64,000 nt of DNA from Myrica gale (GCA_963930655.1 OZ005614.1:1240001-1304000), one strand, 5' to 3'. Numbered from the stretch's first letter, positions 33,273 through 47,600 are shown. Notes: generated by a model from the sequence alone, not told the origin. A program made the numbers and translations.

Positions 33273-35412
33273 CATCTATGCATATTGTATTCAGGTAATG
33301 TCTATATTTATAAATTCATAACTATAAATATTGACATAATTGCTGGATATATTGGAAAATGTAAATTATGCCTGACCACTAGAATATTGATCTTATTTAT
33401 ATAGAAAAATATTGCTTCTATACATAAATAGCACCATTGATACCTAACCTTATAAGTTCTAGGTTTTATTAGGGTCAATTTTTCCTGCTTGATGTAGGAC
33501 GAAAAATTGGAAGTTATGTGATTTTTCTTGTCAAAATGTAGTAGTTTAATTGAATGCATGTTAATTCCAATTCTGTCCATTTATATACCTTTTTCTTTTC
33601 ATACAGTTGGGAATATATTTATATTAGAGTGGACCGTGAATTTTTGCTCTACTCTCTCCGGAAATTGCTTGTATATTAGGTGGTGGATATCACTCTGCGT
33701 GAGCATCATAGACGCATGGCCCCCTAGCTCCACAAAATTCTTTAATTTTTTTTTTTTTATATTTTGACCCTCTAAAATTTATTTATGTATAATTAGCTCC
33801 CCTAACAAATTCTGACTTCGTCTCCTCTCCCAAGTTTGCTTGTATATTAGTTTCCTGGTACGATCTCCATGAGTAAGACCGCAACATATAGATTATAGAC
33901 TGCCGCGGCTACCCCATTTTGGCAATTAACCGAGTAACACCAGAAGAGCTGTGGATCTTAACACCAAGTCGTAAGTCATGGGCAACTGAACTGCTGCCCC
34001 TGTTTCTATTAAACTCAACTCGGACAACTTCACATGATGTAAGTAGTAGTTCTCTTCCACTATTTGAAAAACTGCGGGGTTTTTTGGGTTCCTGTTTTGG
34101 TCTCGTAGCTTGAAAACTGCGGGCTGAAATCTGGGAAAAGCATGAGCTTTTTGTCCTCATTATAGACGCACATGACCATCGCGTACGGATAAGCTAAACA
34201 GATATCCAATAAGAAACAAAACAAAACGTAGAATACCAGAATCTCTCTGAGAAAAAATTAGTATGTTTTGGGAATCCCCAAACAGAACAGCAAGCATTAG
34301 ATCAGCTGCCTTGGGGGGAGACCTAACATTCAGCAGCAGCCGACCAGCAGTGGAACTTTTGAGGTAAGATTTTGCATTTTGGGACTGAACCTTTTGAGAA
34401 GCTGGTCCTTACTTAACTGTCAATTTCCTTATAGCTTTCTCGAGAGGCAAAAGAATATGTCACCTAAAACGTCGACAAATAATATGCTCGTTTCGGAAGC
34501 CTCCGGAAATGAAGTCCAGATATAAGTATATAAGGCAATGTTCCCACCGAATACTAGAAGTCTAGAAGGTCCTATTTAGTTCTATGTTGGAAATTTGGCA
34601 TAACATCCTGCAATAGCCTCCACGAATCAATTACATCAGGTGTACCCATTGAATGACCCATTACGAGACAAGTGAAGAAATTTTAAAAAATGTATAATCT
34701 GTTATTTGCTCGACAAAAGTATATATCAATGTCGTCAAGGAACTCAGAAAATATAATTAAAATTTGTCAATTATATTGGTATGGCAAAAAAAAAAAAGCA
34801 GCTGCCAACAAAACAGCCATAGAGGTGGTTGCGGACCATGCATGTATCAAACGATGGCCCCACGCAAACAGCTTCGTCCCATATAATATAATTCTACATC
34901 AAAATTGCTATAATGTAAGAATTCTTGTTATTGTATGTAGTTCGAATGGAAAGGGACATCCAAACACGGCCTTGTTCGTTATTATATTTATCAGGGATTA
35001 GTTTGGTAAAACAGTGGGTTAGTATAGAAAAGAAATCCTTTATTCCAAGAGAGGAACAGATACCTTCGCTCTCCCCCCACCCACCCACCAAGCGAGACAA
35101 GGTTAAGGCAACCTAACAAAGTGGCAACAGCGAATATATAAATGTAGCATAATTAACGCTGGAGGAGGAGGACACAGTGAGAGAGACCACCTAACCCTTC
35201 TCTCTCTCTTTGGTAGGTTTTTGCTCAAAGATTTTCCTTTGGTCTCGCAGTCCCTTTCTCTCGTTTTCACCGCCTCCGATCGATACACTGGGCCTTTTCA
35301 CACGCCCATTTCTGCAAAACCGAGTCTTACGCTGCATAAACTCATGAGAGCAAGGGATTCGTCTGTTCAGTGAAACGCCTTGAAAAATAGTATTCTTGAA
35401 AGGTTCTGATTG
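33273..35412. promoter_or_regulatory. Intergenic and 5' flank of the BT1-type gene
   Basis: No coding sequence recognised in 33273-35100. Between 35100 and 35412 a CT-rich stretch (CTTCTCTCTCTCTTTGG near 35198) looks like a plant 5' leader. The transcription start cannot be fixed. Confidence 0.4.
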
Positions 35413-38052
35413 ATGGGTAGAAGCGGGGGAATCCAGCTGTTCGATGATAAACAAGATGGATTCTTCTCCGTCTGTGATTTGGGATCTCAGCGGAGCCTTC
35501 AAGAGGGGCTCTTTCACCCTGGAGGCTTATTTGCCAGCGTCGGTCAGGTTGGAATGGGGTTCGGCGTATCGCCGAATCCTCCAGATTCCCGCGATAATGG
35601 GTGCGCGAAGGTGCCGTACACCAAATTGCATGCCAAGTACATGTCGTCCCTGGAGGGATTTAGGATAGCTGGGGTGCGGGAAGAGGGGGAGGAGGGGGTT
35701 GCGAAGCAGAAGAAGACGAAGAAGGGTGCTCTTAAGTTGAAAATTAAGGTTCAAAATCCTTCGCTTAGGAGGTTGATAAGTGGCGCCATAGCCGGTGCGG
35801 TTTCGAGGACGGCGGTGGCGCCTTTGGAGACGATAAGGACGCATTTGATGGTTGGGAGCAGTGGACATTCTACTACTGAGGTGTTCCACGACATCATGAA
35901 GATTGATGGGTGGAAGGGTTTGTTTAGGGGTAATTTGGTCAATGTAATTCGGGTTGCACCTAGCAAGGCGATAGAGGTACTCAAATGGATTTCTTTATTT
36001 TTTAGCATTTTTTTTTGTCGCTATAACGTTAATTTTGTTGTGGATAATTGATTGTTTGGTTTACATTTTGCTGTATTCTTTTGTCGGTTTACTTGGTTTG
36101 ATTTCGAAATGGATTCCATTGTTAGTTGGACACCGTTGCTTACACATCCTACAACCATTTGCCTGTTTTAATTGTGCATTGAAATGATGAACTTAAGGTT
36201 CAAGTGAGCGACGAATGCCTTTTTTTCCGTACTTTATTCTGTTTTCTTGATGACATCATGTGGAACTGCATCGCTAGCCACTTCTGTGTTGGACTTGCTG
36301 CTGACTTTTTGCTGTAGGTGGTTTCTGAGCAGTTACATTCAAACACTTTTTCGGTAATTTAAGGACGAATGTTTGTGTTCAACTGAAAGTGTAACTTTTT
36401 TTTATCCATAGTAGCTTTTGGGCGGAAGATTTTTGGATTGAAAATAGAAGGCTCTTTAGTCCACCACATTTTTAGCCTTTGCCCATCCCTTAGAATTCCA
36501 GGATTTTTCCCAAACTGGAAGTCTGATCTCTATTTGCAAAAAGGCATTTAGTAAAACGTTTCTAATGCAACGATTTTGAGAGTTAAATTTGCTTCGATCC
36601 CCATAGGCACAAGGTGGTAGCTTGAAGGGGTAACTTCATTTTCTAAAAATTTGATCTGTGTCGTTGTCAGGATTTAGAACCCAGACATTAATCAACGTTT
36701 TGTGGTCTGTAGGAACATTCACCTAGATTTTGCAATTTTTTTTATAACGTTTTGTCAATCTTATTATCCAACTATCTTATAAGAAGTAATTGTATATGTC
36801 ATTCTTCTGATTCGCATGCATACAGTTTTCCATGTTAGAAACACAATTTAGATCTTGCATCTTTGGGAATAAAAGTATCATTACTAAGGATATGGTCCCT
36901 GTCTTTCTGTTAGCTGTGATAAAAGTCTGCAATTGGCTACATTAAGTTTTCTACACAGGATCTAGTAACTATCGAGTTCTTTCACTAGTACAAATAGGTT
37001 TTTGTAGTAGTATAGCTTATCTGTTGTTGTTCCTTTCCTTTTTAGTTTTTACTGATTAGAATGGGTTCAGGGAATAATTTTGCATGCAGTTTAATTTTGG
37101 ACGGAAAAAAGAGGTGCTTTCATTGGTGTAGTGACCAGCAGTTCAGATTTATAGTATATGTTCAATCATAAGCAATAGTCCATTTGCTTGTGGTGCTTTC
37201 TAGTCATCCACGTAGGAAAAGAAAATTAAGTGTTATAATTCATCTCTGTACATCAAGAGTATTGTCAACTTTCTACTCATTACATCTAGTAAATATTTGG
37301 CTGTTGTCTGAATATTTGTGCTGCTTTCTATACCAGCTGTTTGCATATGATACTGTCAACAAGCAGTTGTCACACAAACCTGGGGAACAGCCCAAACTCC
37401 CGATTCCTGCCTCATTAGTTGCTGGAGCCTGTGCTGGAGTTAGCTCAACTTTGTGCACATACCCTCTTGAATTAGTAAAGACCCGACTAACGGTAGAGGT
37501 ACGGATAGATGCAAACTCAAAAGCGTGCTTCTGTGTCAATATAAATGTAGTAATAAGTGTGATGACGGTCTGTTGCAGAGAGGGGCTTACAAGGGGCTGT
37601 TGGATGCATTTCTAAAAATAGTAAAAGAAGGGGGACCTGCGGAACTCTACAGAGGCCTTACTCCTAGTCTTATTGGGGTGATTCCATATGCTGCCACCAA
37701 TTACTTTGCCTATGATACATTAAGGAAAGCGTATCGTAAATTTTTCAAGCAAGAGAAGATTGGCAATATTGAAACCCTTTTAATTGGGTCAGCAGCTGGA
37801 GCTATATCAAGTACCGCGACTTTCCCACTCGAGGTGGCTCGCAAGCACATGCAGGTGGGAGCTCTCAGTGGAAGGCAGGTATACAAGAATGTACTCCATG
37901 CACTTGCTAGCATTTTTGAACAAGAAGGGATCCAGGGTTTATACAGAGGGCTGGGGCCTAGCTGCATGAAGTTGGTCCCAGCAGCGGGGATCTCTTTCAT
38001 GTGTTACGAAGCATGCAAGAGGATACTGGTAGAGGAAAATGAGGAAGCATAA
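35413..38052 (+). CDS. BT1: BT1-type mitochondrial-carrier-family adenine nucleotide transporter
   Basis: A membrane carrier of 399 residues. Brittle-1 proteins of dicots export newly made adenine nucleotides from plastids, and some are dually targeted to mitochondria. Arabidopsis SHS1/At4g32400 is the closest relative I know. Exons 35413-35976, 37337-37498 and 37579-38052 are all phase 0 with GT..AG junctions. Residues 1-110 form a variable, targeting-type N-terminus with a basic stretch (KQKKTKKGALKLKIK). Three carrier repeats follow, each with the PX(D/E)XX(K/R) signature: PLETIR at 137, PLELVK at 231 and PLEVAR at 325. The second halves of the repeats show GWKGLFRGN, GPAELYRGL and GIQGLYRGLGPS. 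I start at the ATG giving MGRSGGIQLFDDKQDGF, typical for the family. No lesions seen. Confidence 0.95.
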
Positions 38053-38996
38053 AGGAGTTTTTGAAAGCACCAAAAGTTTCACACAAGAAACTCTCGACGA
38101 AGAAAAGAGGGAACGACCGTTAACAATTTTTTTTTTTTATTTGCATTTGGGTCAAGTTATTTTTTGTTTTTTTTTTCACTCCACCGGATCACTACTACTG
38201 TTATTGTTATTTTTTGTCTTTTGCTACTCAGTTCAATGAGCCTTGTTTTTGAGGTTAGATCTGAATTGGGTTTTTTGGAAAATATAAATTCCGAATTGAG
38301 GATTGTTAGACTGCGATGGCCGGGGACACCGTGCAACTATTAGTGTTTTGTCACCAGTTGCTGTCTCTCGTAAAGTGATCAGAAACTTTCATATGACAGA
38401 CTATCGAACTTCCGGCAATTTCGTGCATTGCCTGCTCAGATGAAACTCCGACAAATTTTCGAGAAATCTTCCGTCGAGTTACACAAGATAAATTGCATTT
38501 TTAAGTTAGCAAGTTTGCTACTCCGGCAATTTCTTGCATTGCCGCTCAAGGTTTAAAAATTCCCATCGCTTTCAATAGAGGATGAAGGATTGTTCAGTAT
38601 CGGCAGCTGATTGACATGGAGATGATTGTTGGACAGCCACAACCAAGGTTGTCATAATCGAGTACAAGTATAGTCACTACAGGTAAAACAGGACTAAAAA
38701 GCTTGGCCACTCTACTCAGCTCGAAGCTGTTTCGTGACCCAAAGGATAGGACGGAATATCCTCATGCTCGAGAACAAGATGACAACAATAAACATAGAAA
38801 CAAATTTGAATTTTGAATGGCGAGGATGTAGTTTACAAAAAAATTCCTAGAAGAAATATGACGACAGCTAATTAACTCCATTAAAAAAAGCCAATCTAAG
38901 AAACACTACGATAGATGATAATAATGACACTTGACAGCAAGGGCACCAAGCTAAATTGCAGTTGAAACATTTCACTTCAGTTCTGCTCCTCGTACT
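38053..38996. other. Convergent 3' flanks of the BT1-type and Alba-type genes
   Basis: The two genes end toward each other here, 944 bases apart. A T-rich stretch after 38120 fits the BT1 3' UTR. No other gene seen. Confidence 0.5.
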
Positions 38997-41340
38997 CTAA
39001 GCTTCCTCTTGAGCAGCCGCCATCAACTCCTCAAACTTCTCTGACTTCCCAAGCAATATTTCAATCTGCCAAACAAGCCGACTCGAAATCAGCCTCATAA
39101 ATCAATTTAAAGGGGCAATTTCATGAAGAATGAAGTGCAATTTGGTTAAGACTTGCCCAAATAATTAAAAAAAATAGTTATTCAGTCTTGTCAAAGTGGG
39201 ACCCAGGTGACGACCTCGAACAGAATAACCAGAAACGCCTCCTAAACCCACTAGACGCTAATAGCTGTTAGTTCAACAGTGGGTGATCACTCAGGTTAGA
39301 CTCCACATGCAACTATGAATAAGAATCGGATAGGGAGTTCCAACCATCAAGTCATTAACACCCCCTTTGGAGAGATGTTGATCCCATAAGTTGAGTAAAC
39401 CATACATGTACTTGCTCGGATTGTAACTAAATAATCAACAGTAAACTGAATGGTAGTCTGAAGACGACTTCTCAAATATTTATAAGCTCCTGCCTGATTC
39501 AAGATAATAACTAGCTCTTTTAAAGGGTATGTTGAGGCACATCCTCAAGCAGCACCTAAAAGAATAAAAATCTTCACAAAACACTTAGTCCTCTTCTATT
39601 AGAAAGGATAAGCTGTATGTCTGGTGAATATCAAAGATCTCTCTCGACAAAATCTCAAATAATAATATTCTTCTAAGGTATGCATTATTACCAGTGCATC
39701 AAAAAGCATATATCTCAATTTTCAAGACACGTACTACATTCACAATCTACCTTTGCTTTTTGAATGGGTCTCTCTCCTGCATCCTCCCTCATGTCAACAG
39801 TGGAAGTCATGATCCCTGTATGCATTGTATTTAAGTATAGTAAGTTGAGCTTTCAGCATATGATTGAAAGAAATAGAGGATTTTGGGAAGGATCAAGAAT
39901 TTCACTTTGCTCAACAGCCAGTCCATTGTTCTTCAAAATCTCAGCAATGGTAACCACTGTAGCAATAGCTGGAGAAATTACATAAAAGTCAATTTATCAG
40001 AAAATCAAGGAAACTTTTCAACAATGTGAGTTCTGAAAACAGAACAAGTCCATTTCTCCACTTCTTTGAGTAAACAATTACAAAATAACTGTGCACAATA
40101 TATACAGACAACAGGAGATATCCATTCTGTTCTTCGGGAAGGATGATAGGCAGTCCATGCTTCAACAAACATCTTGTAGATGGAACACCTATCATTTATT
40201 ACACTATAAGCACTCCATGCAAGAATCTATCATGTCTTGACAATTCAACAGAAATACATGGTAAATATGAAAACCACCCCTAACTTGCAATCAGCAAACT
40301 CAAGCACCAATTGCATAGAACTATTCTTGCAGCTGTTGAAACGATATCAAGAATCAAAACAAAAACATTCCATTTCATATTGTGATATGGGAACTACATA
40401 AACAATGGAACAAGCAGAGATAAAAAAATAAAAAAAATTACCCATTCCCAGGGCAGACAGTTCCACCTCATTGTGCTGCTGCATGTACCTCTGCATAGAT
40501 GATTAAAAATCACACAATTAGGAAGAGATACACCTGCTGACATAATGCAATATTAGCCACATAATTATTAAGCTCAACTGTACCAACTAAACAAAAGGGG
40601 TCCTGTCTGCTCCATTTAGCTGCTAACAGAATTCAAACCTCCAACAAAAAAAAAATTGTCCTAGTCGGCACAGGTCAACTTTCCTAAGCACAAATTAAAT
40701 TATTATAGTAAGATTTTTCTCCTTCATGTATTAGTCTGTGCCTTACATAACCTCAATCATCTGCCCAGCAAAGAGCATATCAAAACCCTAAACCGAACCC
40801 AAAAACGAGTCTAGCAAAGCAAAACAAAATGTACCCCCCAATAATACATTCTCTCTGTATTTCTCTCAGTAAGCAAACGCAGGCAATGTGATATTCCTAG
40901 CGCCTAAAAAAAGAAATAGAAAGAAAATACCAATAAAATTAAATATCCTTAAATCAAACCAGCCACTTTGTTCGCGTAGACAAAGTACAAAAAAAATGGA
41001 CACCGCTTCTACCCAGTTATCTGGGCAACCGTGAGGAAGAGAATAAGTAAGAAACTCCAGACGAAAACGACAGAGAACGCAACGCTGTAGATGTATACAA
41101 CGGATAAACCTTATTTTGTTCTACTTCCTTTCTTGTCCCTAGTTATCTCAGCAACCAATCAGAAACATATAAAAGCAAAGGGGAAGAACTGAAATTTTAA
41201 AAAACAACGAAAATGACCTTGGCGAGATTGATGTAAAAGAAGAGGGGTTTTTTGGTGTTAGAGACTTGGATGCGGTTCCTCTTGTTGGACAAAGAATCAG
41301 TGATATTGATGTTGTTCACTCCTTCTGTGATGACCTCCAT
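38997..41340 (-). CDS. Alba-type DNA/RNA-binding protein, 122 aa
   Basis: A short single-domain Alba protein of the Arabidopsis At2g34160/At1g29250 type. It binds nucleic acid and probably acts in RNA metabolism or chromatin. Five exons, all with GT..AG junctions and matching phases: 41218-41340, 40442-40490, 39906-39968, 39751-39815 and 38997-39065. The start gives MEVITEGVNNINITDSLSNK. The Alba core follows: NRIQVSNTKKPLFFYINLAK, then SALGMAIATVVTIAEILKNN, then IMTSTVDMREDAGERPIQKA. The end is GKSEKFEELMAAAQEEA. The exon 3/4 junction gives Gln-Arg (VEQRIM) where relatives often have two Lys. The gene looks intact. Confidence 0.92.
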
Positions 41341-42277
41341 GTTTTCTTTCCCGGACAGAGAAGAACAGTTATCCCCTGATTCTCTCTCTCCTTCTGTGTA
41401 GCCTCTATAGAGGGCTAAAGAGATTGGAACGGAGGATTTAAAGCTGAAAAACCCTTGACCAGCTTTGGAGTCGAGGGTTTTTGATATGGAAATCAATTGA
41501 TATGATAAAAACGGTGTCGGTTTCTAAATTGGCTTAGGCTCAACGAAGTCGTCGTGTTTGGGTCCCCTCCCCTGGTGTGGGCTCCTACAGTAAACCCAAC
41601 AAAATTAAACGTGGACACGAGTCGTTGCTGATCATCCACGGGATATTTTTGTGTAACGCATTACACAAATTGATGGGCCTATCGATGGACATTGGCCACA
41701 CTACTTCCTTAGGGTCTACTATTTTGAGTACACAAACTAACCCAAAAAAGCCTATGACTCAATAACGTTTCTTTAAGAGTATGTCATGGACATCAACTGT
41801 AACGGGCCTGAGTAGGAAGTCCTGGTGGACATGGGCTTGGATCAGATTATGGGCAATGAGGATGGGCTCCCTACACAGGCCCTTTACATCAACCCGAGGA
41901 GACTTTAGAAACACCTGCAAGAAATGGCTCTTTCTCGGTAGAACTTTATGAGCAAAACATTAAATTCGAAGAATTTAAAGACGTACTCTAGACTTTCAAA
42001 GCTAAAAGATCAGAGACGGCACGTCTGAAATATTCTTGATTCCATTCCTAGGCCTGCTATAAATAAACAGCAAAGCCTCAATTTGAGCATCTCTAGGATT
42101 CAGGATCTAACGTTGGCTTATTTGGCAAAAGCCAAAATGCGAGACAGGTATTAAGATGATATCAAAAATTACTTCAGATCCGAGATGAATACTTCATAAA
42201 TTAAGTTCTTATTTCACCATCATAACGAATAATATAATCTAGAAATCAAAGAACAAAGGTTTTTCTTTCAAAATTCT
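41341..42277. other. 5' flank of the Alba-type gene and intergenic DNA
   Basis: The first 200 bases are probably the promoter and leader of the minus-strand Alba-type gene. Nothing else was recognised before the LINE-like insertion. Confidence 0.4.
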
Positions 42278-42295
42278 GTAAACACTTGAACATAT

Positions 42296-44335
42296 TTTTT
42301 TGATAATTAAGACAGTTTTATTAACAAGAAAAAAAACGAAACACAACGGTGATACAACAGTACATGAGAAAGTACTGAAGAAACCAAAACCCACCCACCC
42401 ATGACCCATAGGCCTACAAAACTCACCCTCCCAGAAACCCCCCCCCACCCGCATCTCAAGCGGGACCCCTAACAGTCCACACCATTGGTCACAAGCTTCC
42501 TAGCGGATGAGGAAGACCCGTCATAATTGACTGAGGACTTCAAACCCTTCAGCTCCCTGATCATCTTCCCCCCTGATTTTCTTGAAGATTTCGAATGAAC
42601 CGGCTTCCGATCTCGTTCCAATGCTTCAAAGAGCTCCCTCATCTTTTCCTCTTGACCACCACAGGACACCCCAACCATCTTACCCACGGAGGAAACCATG
42701 TCCAGGATCCACGCCGGAGAATCTCCCCTCGAAGACCTCACACCAGAGCTCTCACCCACGGGCTCCAGACCAACCTCCAAACCTACAGATGGTTTAGAGC
42801 TCTCACCACCAAACAACCCTCGGGACCCTTCCCCCCTTCATGCCACCTAAGAGAGTCCCAGGACACCCCTGAACATGACCCCCCTCCAACGAAACACGGG
42901 CAGAAACATCCTCAGCAACAAACGACTGATCCGGCACCGGCGAGTCGCCGGAACCACACCTAGCCACCACAGACCTGGTCGACGAAGGCAGCACGTCCAC
43001 CGGCATAGTACTCCGGACCACACCCGAGGGAAACTCCAAGGGATCGGAGGGTACGTCGGAGTTGGCAGGAGCAGCCTCACCTTCAACCAACAGATCCGTC
43101 ACCGGCGAGACGTCAGAACCACTCCCTACCACCACCGACCGCGACGACGAGGGCAGATCAATCGTCGGCAAAGATTTCCGGTCAACAGTGTTTATCGGGT
43201 CAACGATAATGTCGTCAAACGAGTTTATCGGGTCAGAAACAGACCCATCCAGCCCAGAAACAGACCCACCCGGATTTGCAAACCCATCCGACCCAGAAAC
43301 AGGCCCACCCAGATCCACATCAACCAATTGGTCCTCAAGCCCAGACGCAGAAACAGGTCCACCCAGATCCTCGGGCTTCAGTTAATTGACGCCACACAGG
43401 CTCACCTCCAACTCCCGGCCCAGCACACTCATAACTTTTGAGACCAACCCAATCTGCCAACTGCCCCCCCGAACCCTCACCCAAGACAGACCCGAGGAGC
43501 CTATTCAAATCCACCAGCAAACCCTTAAGCTTCAAACGGAAATGCATTGGGCAGCAAACCTCTGTCGTGGCAGGAGTAGCCCCCAAATCAGACAAAGCTG
43601 CCCCCTCGACTGCAGTGTTCTTCCCTACCAACACAGTCGACTTCTCTTTGCCTCCTGCAAATGGAACGACACTTTGAGCAGGAGGTACAGCCTGCCCATG
43701 ACCACCCTTCATCGACCCCAACTGAACAGCTTCCGCAAAAGACAACTTCTCACCATTTCCCACTGCACCGCCAGCACCAAGATGACCCCCTACCGGCCCA
43801 AAGTGATCGACCACCCCTGGAAACATGCTGCCATAGCCAACCAACCAGCTCCCTCTCGACCTTCAGGGACCATGACCACCCCTTTCCGGTGTCCTTCTCC
43901 AAACTCCATCACGGCAACAAATCTTCCCGACTTGTTAGCACGTCGTTGAGCCAGGAACGCCCTAGAGCCTTCATTGAATCGCATCACGACATCCTGAGCA
44001 GCATCAACTCCCAATAGCTGGCTGGCTAGAGTAACTAACCAGGCAGCCCCTAATCTCCCAATCGAAATGGCACTATGAGACTTGCGACTCCACTCCGACC
44101 ATCTAACAACTCCCCTAACATCAATAGACACCTGAAAAGACTTGGCTTCTACACAGAACCACCTATCTAAACCCATCTTAAAACTAGAAGCAACACAACC
44201 AGCAAACAAGAATCATGACACCAACAGGAGAAAGCACAAAAAAAAACGAAAGAGGAATCTAGAGAGAAGGGAGAGCTTCTCTCACTAGAAAGACTTAGCA
44301 AATGATCCCTGCATAGTATTTTAATCAGGCCTCTC
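42296..44335 (-). mobile_element. LINE-like retrotransposon remnant with gag-like ORF1 pieces
   Basis: A 2.04-kb insertion between exact 18-bp copies of GTAAACACTTGAACATAT (42278-42295 and 44336-44353). Its minus-strand 3' end is A7 (T run at 42296-42302), preceded by TAATAAAACTGTCTTAATTA. Minus-strand frames 44209-43790, 43844-43335, 43327-42803 and 42816-42469 lie in successive different frames. They read as pieces of one broken plant LINE ORF1 of DUF4283-like type (SIDVRGVVRWSEWSRKSHS, FNEGSRAFLAQRRANKSGRF, GVVMVPEGREGAGWL). No reverse transcriptase was seen, so the copy is defective or non-autonomous. It lies 345 bases past the CESA stop codon, in the same orientation as CESA. Confidence 0.85.
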
Positions 44336-44353
44336 GTAAACACTTGAACATAT

Positions 44354-44697
44354 ATATAGCTTCTTTATGCTCGAGTCTTGATAAAATTGTCACAATACTG
44401 CACAACAAGAACTGAATAACATCAGACAAGTTTGATACGTAGTACAAGGGACCAACATAAACTGTTGTGGAGAGACTCAAACCAAAAGACATCCAAAGGG
44501 TTCTCTCAGGCTTTCATTCAGCAAACTCCCTTCCATATTTAAGTAAGGTAACATAACTCAGACTCCGCAGACTTCTTTTTCTGTCAGTGGCCCAATGTTC
44601 CTGCAGACAACTTTGATACCCTGATTTCTTGTTATATACAGAGCAAGCTTCAATATGCGGGCTGGCATATACCACAACAAAATGATCTTGAAATGAA
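44354..44697 (-). other. 3' UTR region of the CESA1-type gene
   Basis: Non-coding DNA between the CESA stop codon and the LINE duplication. Its length suits a plant 3' UTR. No canonical AATAAA is visible on the minus strand. Confidence 0.5.
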
Positions 44698-47600
44698 CTA
44701 ACAGTTAATGCCACATTGTCCTTGGGCAGTATTCGCAGAGTCGGTGGTGAAGGGGTCAATCCGCACCCATAATAAGGAGAAGATGGAAGCAAGGAGTATG
44801 GACCAGACAATGACAATTGTTGGGGTACGATTTTGCCGACCCAACAAACCCTTCAGGAAGGGATACAGATGTGCAATGACCCATATGGCAAAGAACAGCT
44901 TGCCAAAGAGAGGACCCCAAGACTGGTATCCACTGTTTATGGCATATGAAACACCAGCAACAATACCCACCAAGTTCACAATAAGGACTGTGGTAGGAGG
45001 GATGAGAAGGGATGTCCATTTGAACACATAAAGCTCTGCAAAATCCCCATCTTCATCATTTGCCTTTGAGGTGACAGTGAAGTTGGTGTCAATCCCAGCA
45101 AGCACTTTCAAAAGCCCCTGGAAGACTGCAAAGAGATGGGCCGATGTACCGCCAATGACCCAGAATTGCTCATTTCTCCACCAATCCTCAATACTGACCC
45201 CACTCCACCTAAGTTCAAGAATTCCAGTAGCAGCAATAGAGACAAAGAGGAGAATAAACCATATGCTAGCATAATTACTTATCTGCAAAAAAGGGGCAAC
45301 AGACTTGTTGGCAGCTAATTGATTCATGACAAGAATAACAAATAAATGAAAAACTAAAGCACCATAATGGAATAACATGAGAAGCATGCCCCCGCATATT
45401 AACAAAAAGGCAATGAGGGTCCATGTCAAAAACTTCATAAACCATGTTTTTGCATTGCACATCTCCAGGCAAATTTTGGCACAGTGCCCCCTCCAAAACA
45501 AAGCATGCAGAAATACCAGAAACAAACAAATCCAGACTCGTGTGGGCGAGAGATACAACGAACTACTTTATTCAGCAGAACAATCCCTTACCTCAGGAAT
45601 GATAAACTTTCCAGTGAGAAGGCAAAACGCAGGTAGCATACAGTAGGCTATCAATGGAATTGAGGTCAGGGGGTACACAATGGTATTGATGTAAGCTAGT
45701 CTCTCCAAAAGCTTCATTCTTCCATTGTAGCCATACCACAAGGGGCAATGTCTACTCAGCAAAATCTCAATTGATCCCAAGGCCCATCGAAGAACCTGGT
45801 TCAATCGATCAGAAAGATTAATTGGAGCAGACCCCTTAAACGCAGGACGGGGAGGCATGCAATAGATAGAGATCCAACCACGGGCATGCATCTTGAACCC
45901 AGTTAAAATATCTTCTGTGACAGAACCATAAATCCAACCAATCTGGTGGAAAAAGGGAAGGCTTAATTAGTAAAGGTTTAAGCACAATATCATCAAATTA
46001 TTATCGAGGTCCATACATATTGCTATCATAACTGACCTCTTTTCCCCATTCAGTTTTGTCCTCGTACCCACAGCTGATAACATGTATAGCTTCCTTTAAA
46101 AGAGTTGCAGGGTTGGTTGTCGGTGGAATGCCTCCTTGTTCCATGAAGGTGGCTGCAATAAAAACAGGAGACTGACCAAAACGCTTCTCTAAGCTCTTCT
46201 GAGTCATAAGAAGCGATCTCTCGTCATCATATCCTGCAAAACAATGGGAGCAGTGTCGATATTACCAGGGATGGATACATCAAACCTTCTTTTAGTTTTC
46301 CAATGATTCCTGGTCAAATTGGGTGAAACAGATTATGAAGAAAGCCTACCTTCAACACCCTCTTCAATGTCTTCCATATTGAAAATGGGAATGGTGGATT
46401 CAGTTCTTTTCATTGCCCTCTTCTTGTCAATGTACTTCTTATTGCCACCCTTTCCCTTCTTTCTTGAACCGCAACAACTCTTGACAATAATGTTTGGTTC
46501 CAAATCTTCCTCAGTTAAAACCGGATCATACCCATATAGTGCTTGCCTGTTGAAGCAGCAACCAGTTCCCACATAGACAGGACCTTGGATACCATCCAGC
46601 CCTTTCAAGTTGATCTGCAAAATGTAATGAATACAAGCTTGTACTTAACCGGCCAAAGGATAATAAAACATGAAACAGAAATATTTCATGGTGGAACATC
46701 TATTGGAACCTACATCAAAGAAGACAATATTGCGGTTAGCATATCGATCATGCAAGTCAATGCCATCGAAACGCTGTGGGAACTGTACATAGCAGGTCTT
46801 CTTTCCAAAAGCAGGGTCCATCATGAAACACATGGCTTCTTTAAGAGCTTTGCTGTTATTGAAGTAGTGATCACAATCGACGTTCAGAAGATATGCACCA
46901 TTGGTTAGCACAGCAGAAACCCGGATCTGTGAACCATAAGAAAGACCGAGTCACGAGACATTGATTAAACAACCTCCTGATACCACAAACTTCCCCAATC
47001 CCTCAGGCAACCAACAAACATCAGACCATTCCCAAACCAAGGTGCAAAGTGAGATGACACTTCCTACTAAAGAAGAAAAGGTTTTTTCTTCCAAACCGCG
47101 CCACCTCAAATGGTGGACAATGGAAATCACTATCATTGTCAATGACTGAAATTAATGTTGAATAAAAATAATAGAAGGCCTTCAGTGAACAAACCAATGC
47201 ATTCATTGCTCCAGCCTTCTTGTGATGCTGAAAGCCAGGTCGCTTCTCACGAGAAACATATACAAGTCGAGGTAGCTCATTTCCATCTGTATCAAGCCCC
47301 CCACTGTGACCCAAAAACACCTGTCCGTGTATTTAATTGGGCATAAACATCAATGTAAGAATATAAAGAAAAAGAGAAAAAACCTAAAACCACTTGGAAA
47401 AATCAATAATACCTGAATCATTCCTGGATGATCCCTAGTATTATTTCCAGGCCATGGAGTGCCATCCTGCATTGTCCAACCTTCTTCCGGCGTCTTCTGT
47501 GCTTTAGCAACAAGTGCATTGATCCGTACCTTAAATTCTTCATATTCTCTCTGCACAACAAGGTTTAGGATACCATAATGTTCTCACTTAAGCCATCTTA

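Noticed and set aside
35977-36051. Extension of the BT1 first exon to the in-frame stop at 36051
   Set aside because: This is intron read-through; the GAG/GTACTC donor at 35976 and the in-phase downstream exons complete a normal carrier.
42875-44017. Several plus-strand frames rich in Pro/His/Arg/Thr
   Set aside because: They are antisense to the LINE ORF1 pieces, whose minus-strand frames carry the recognisable family motifs.
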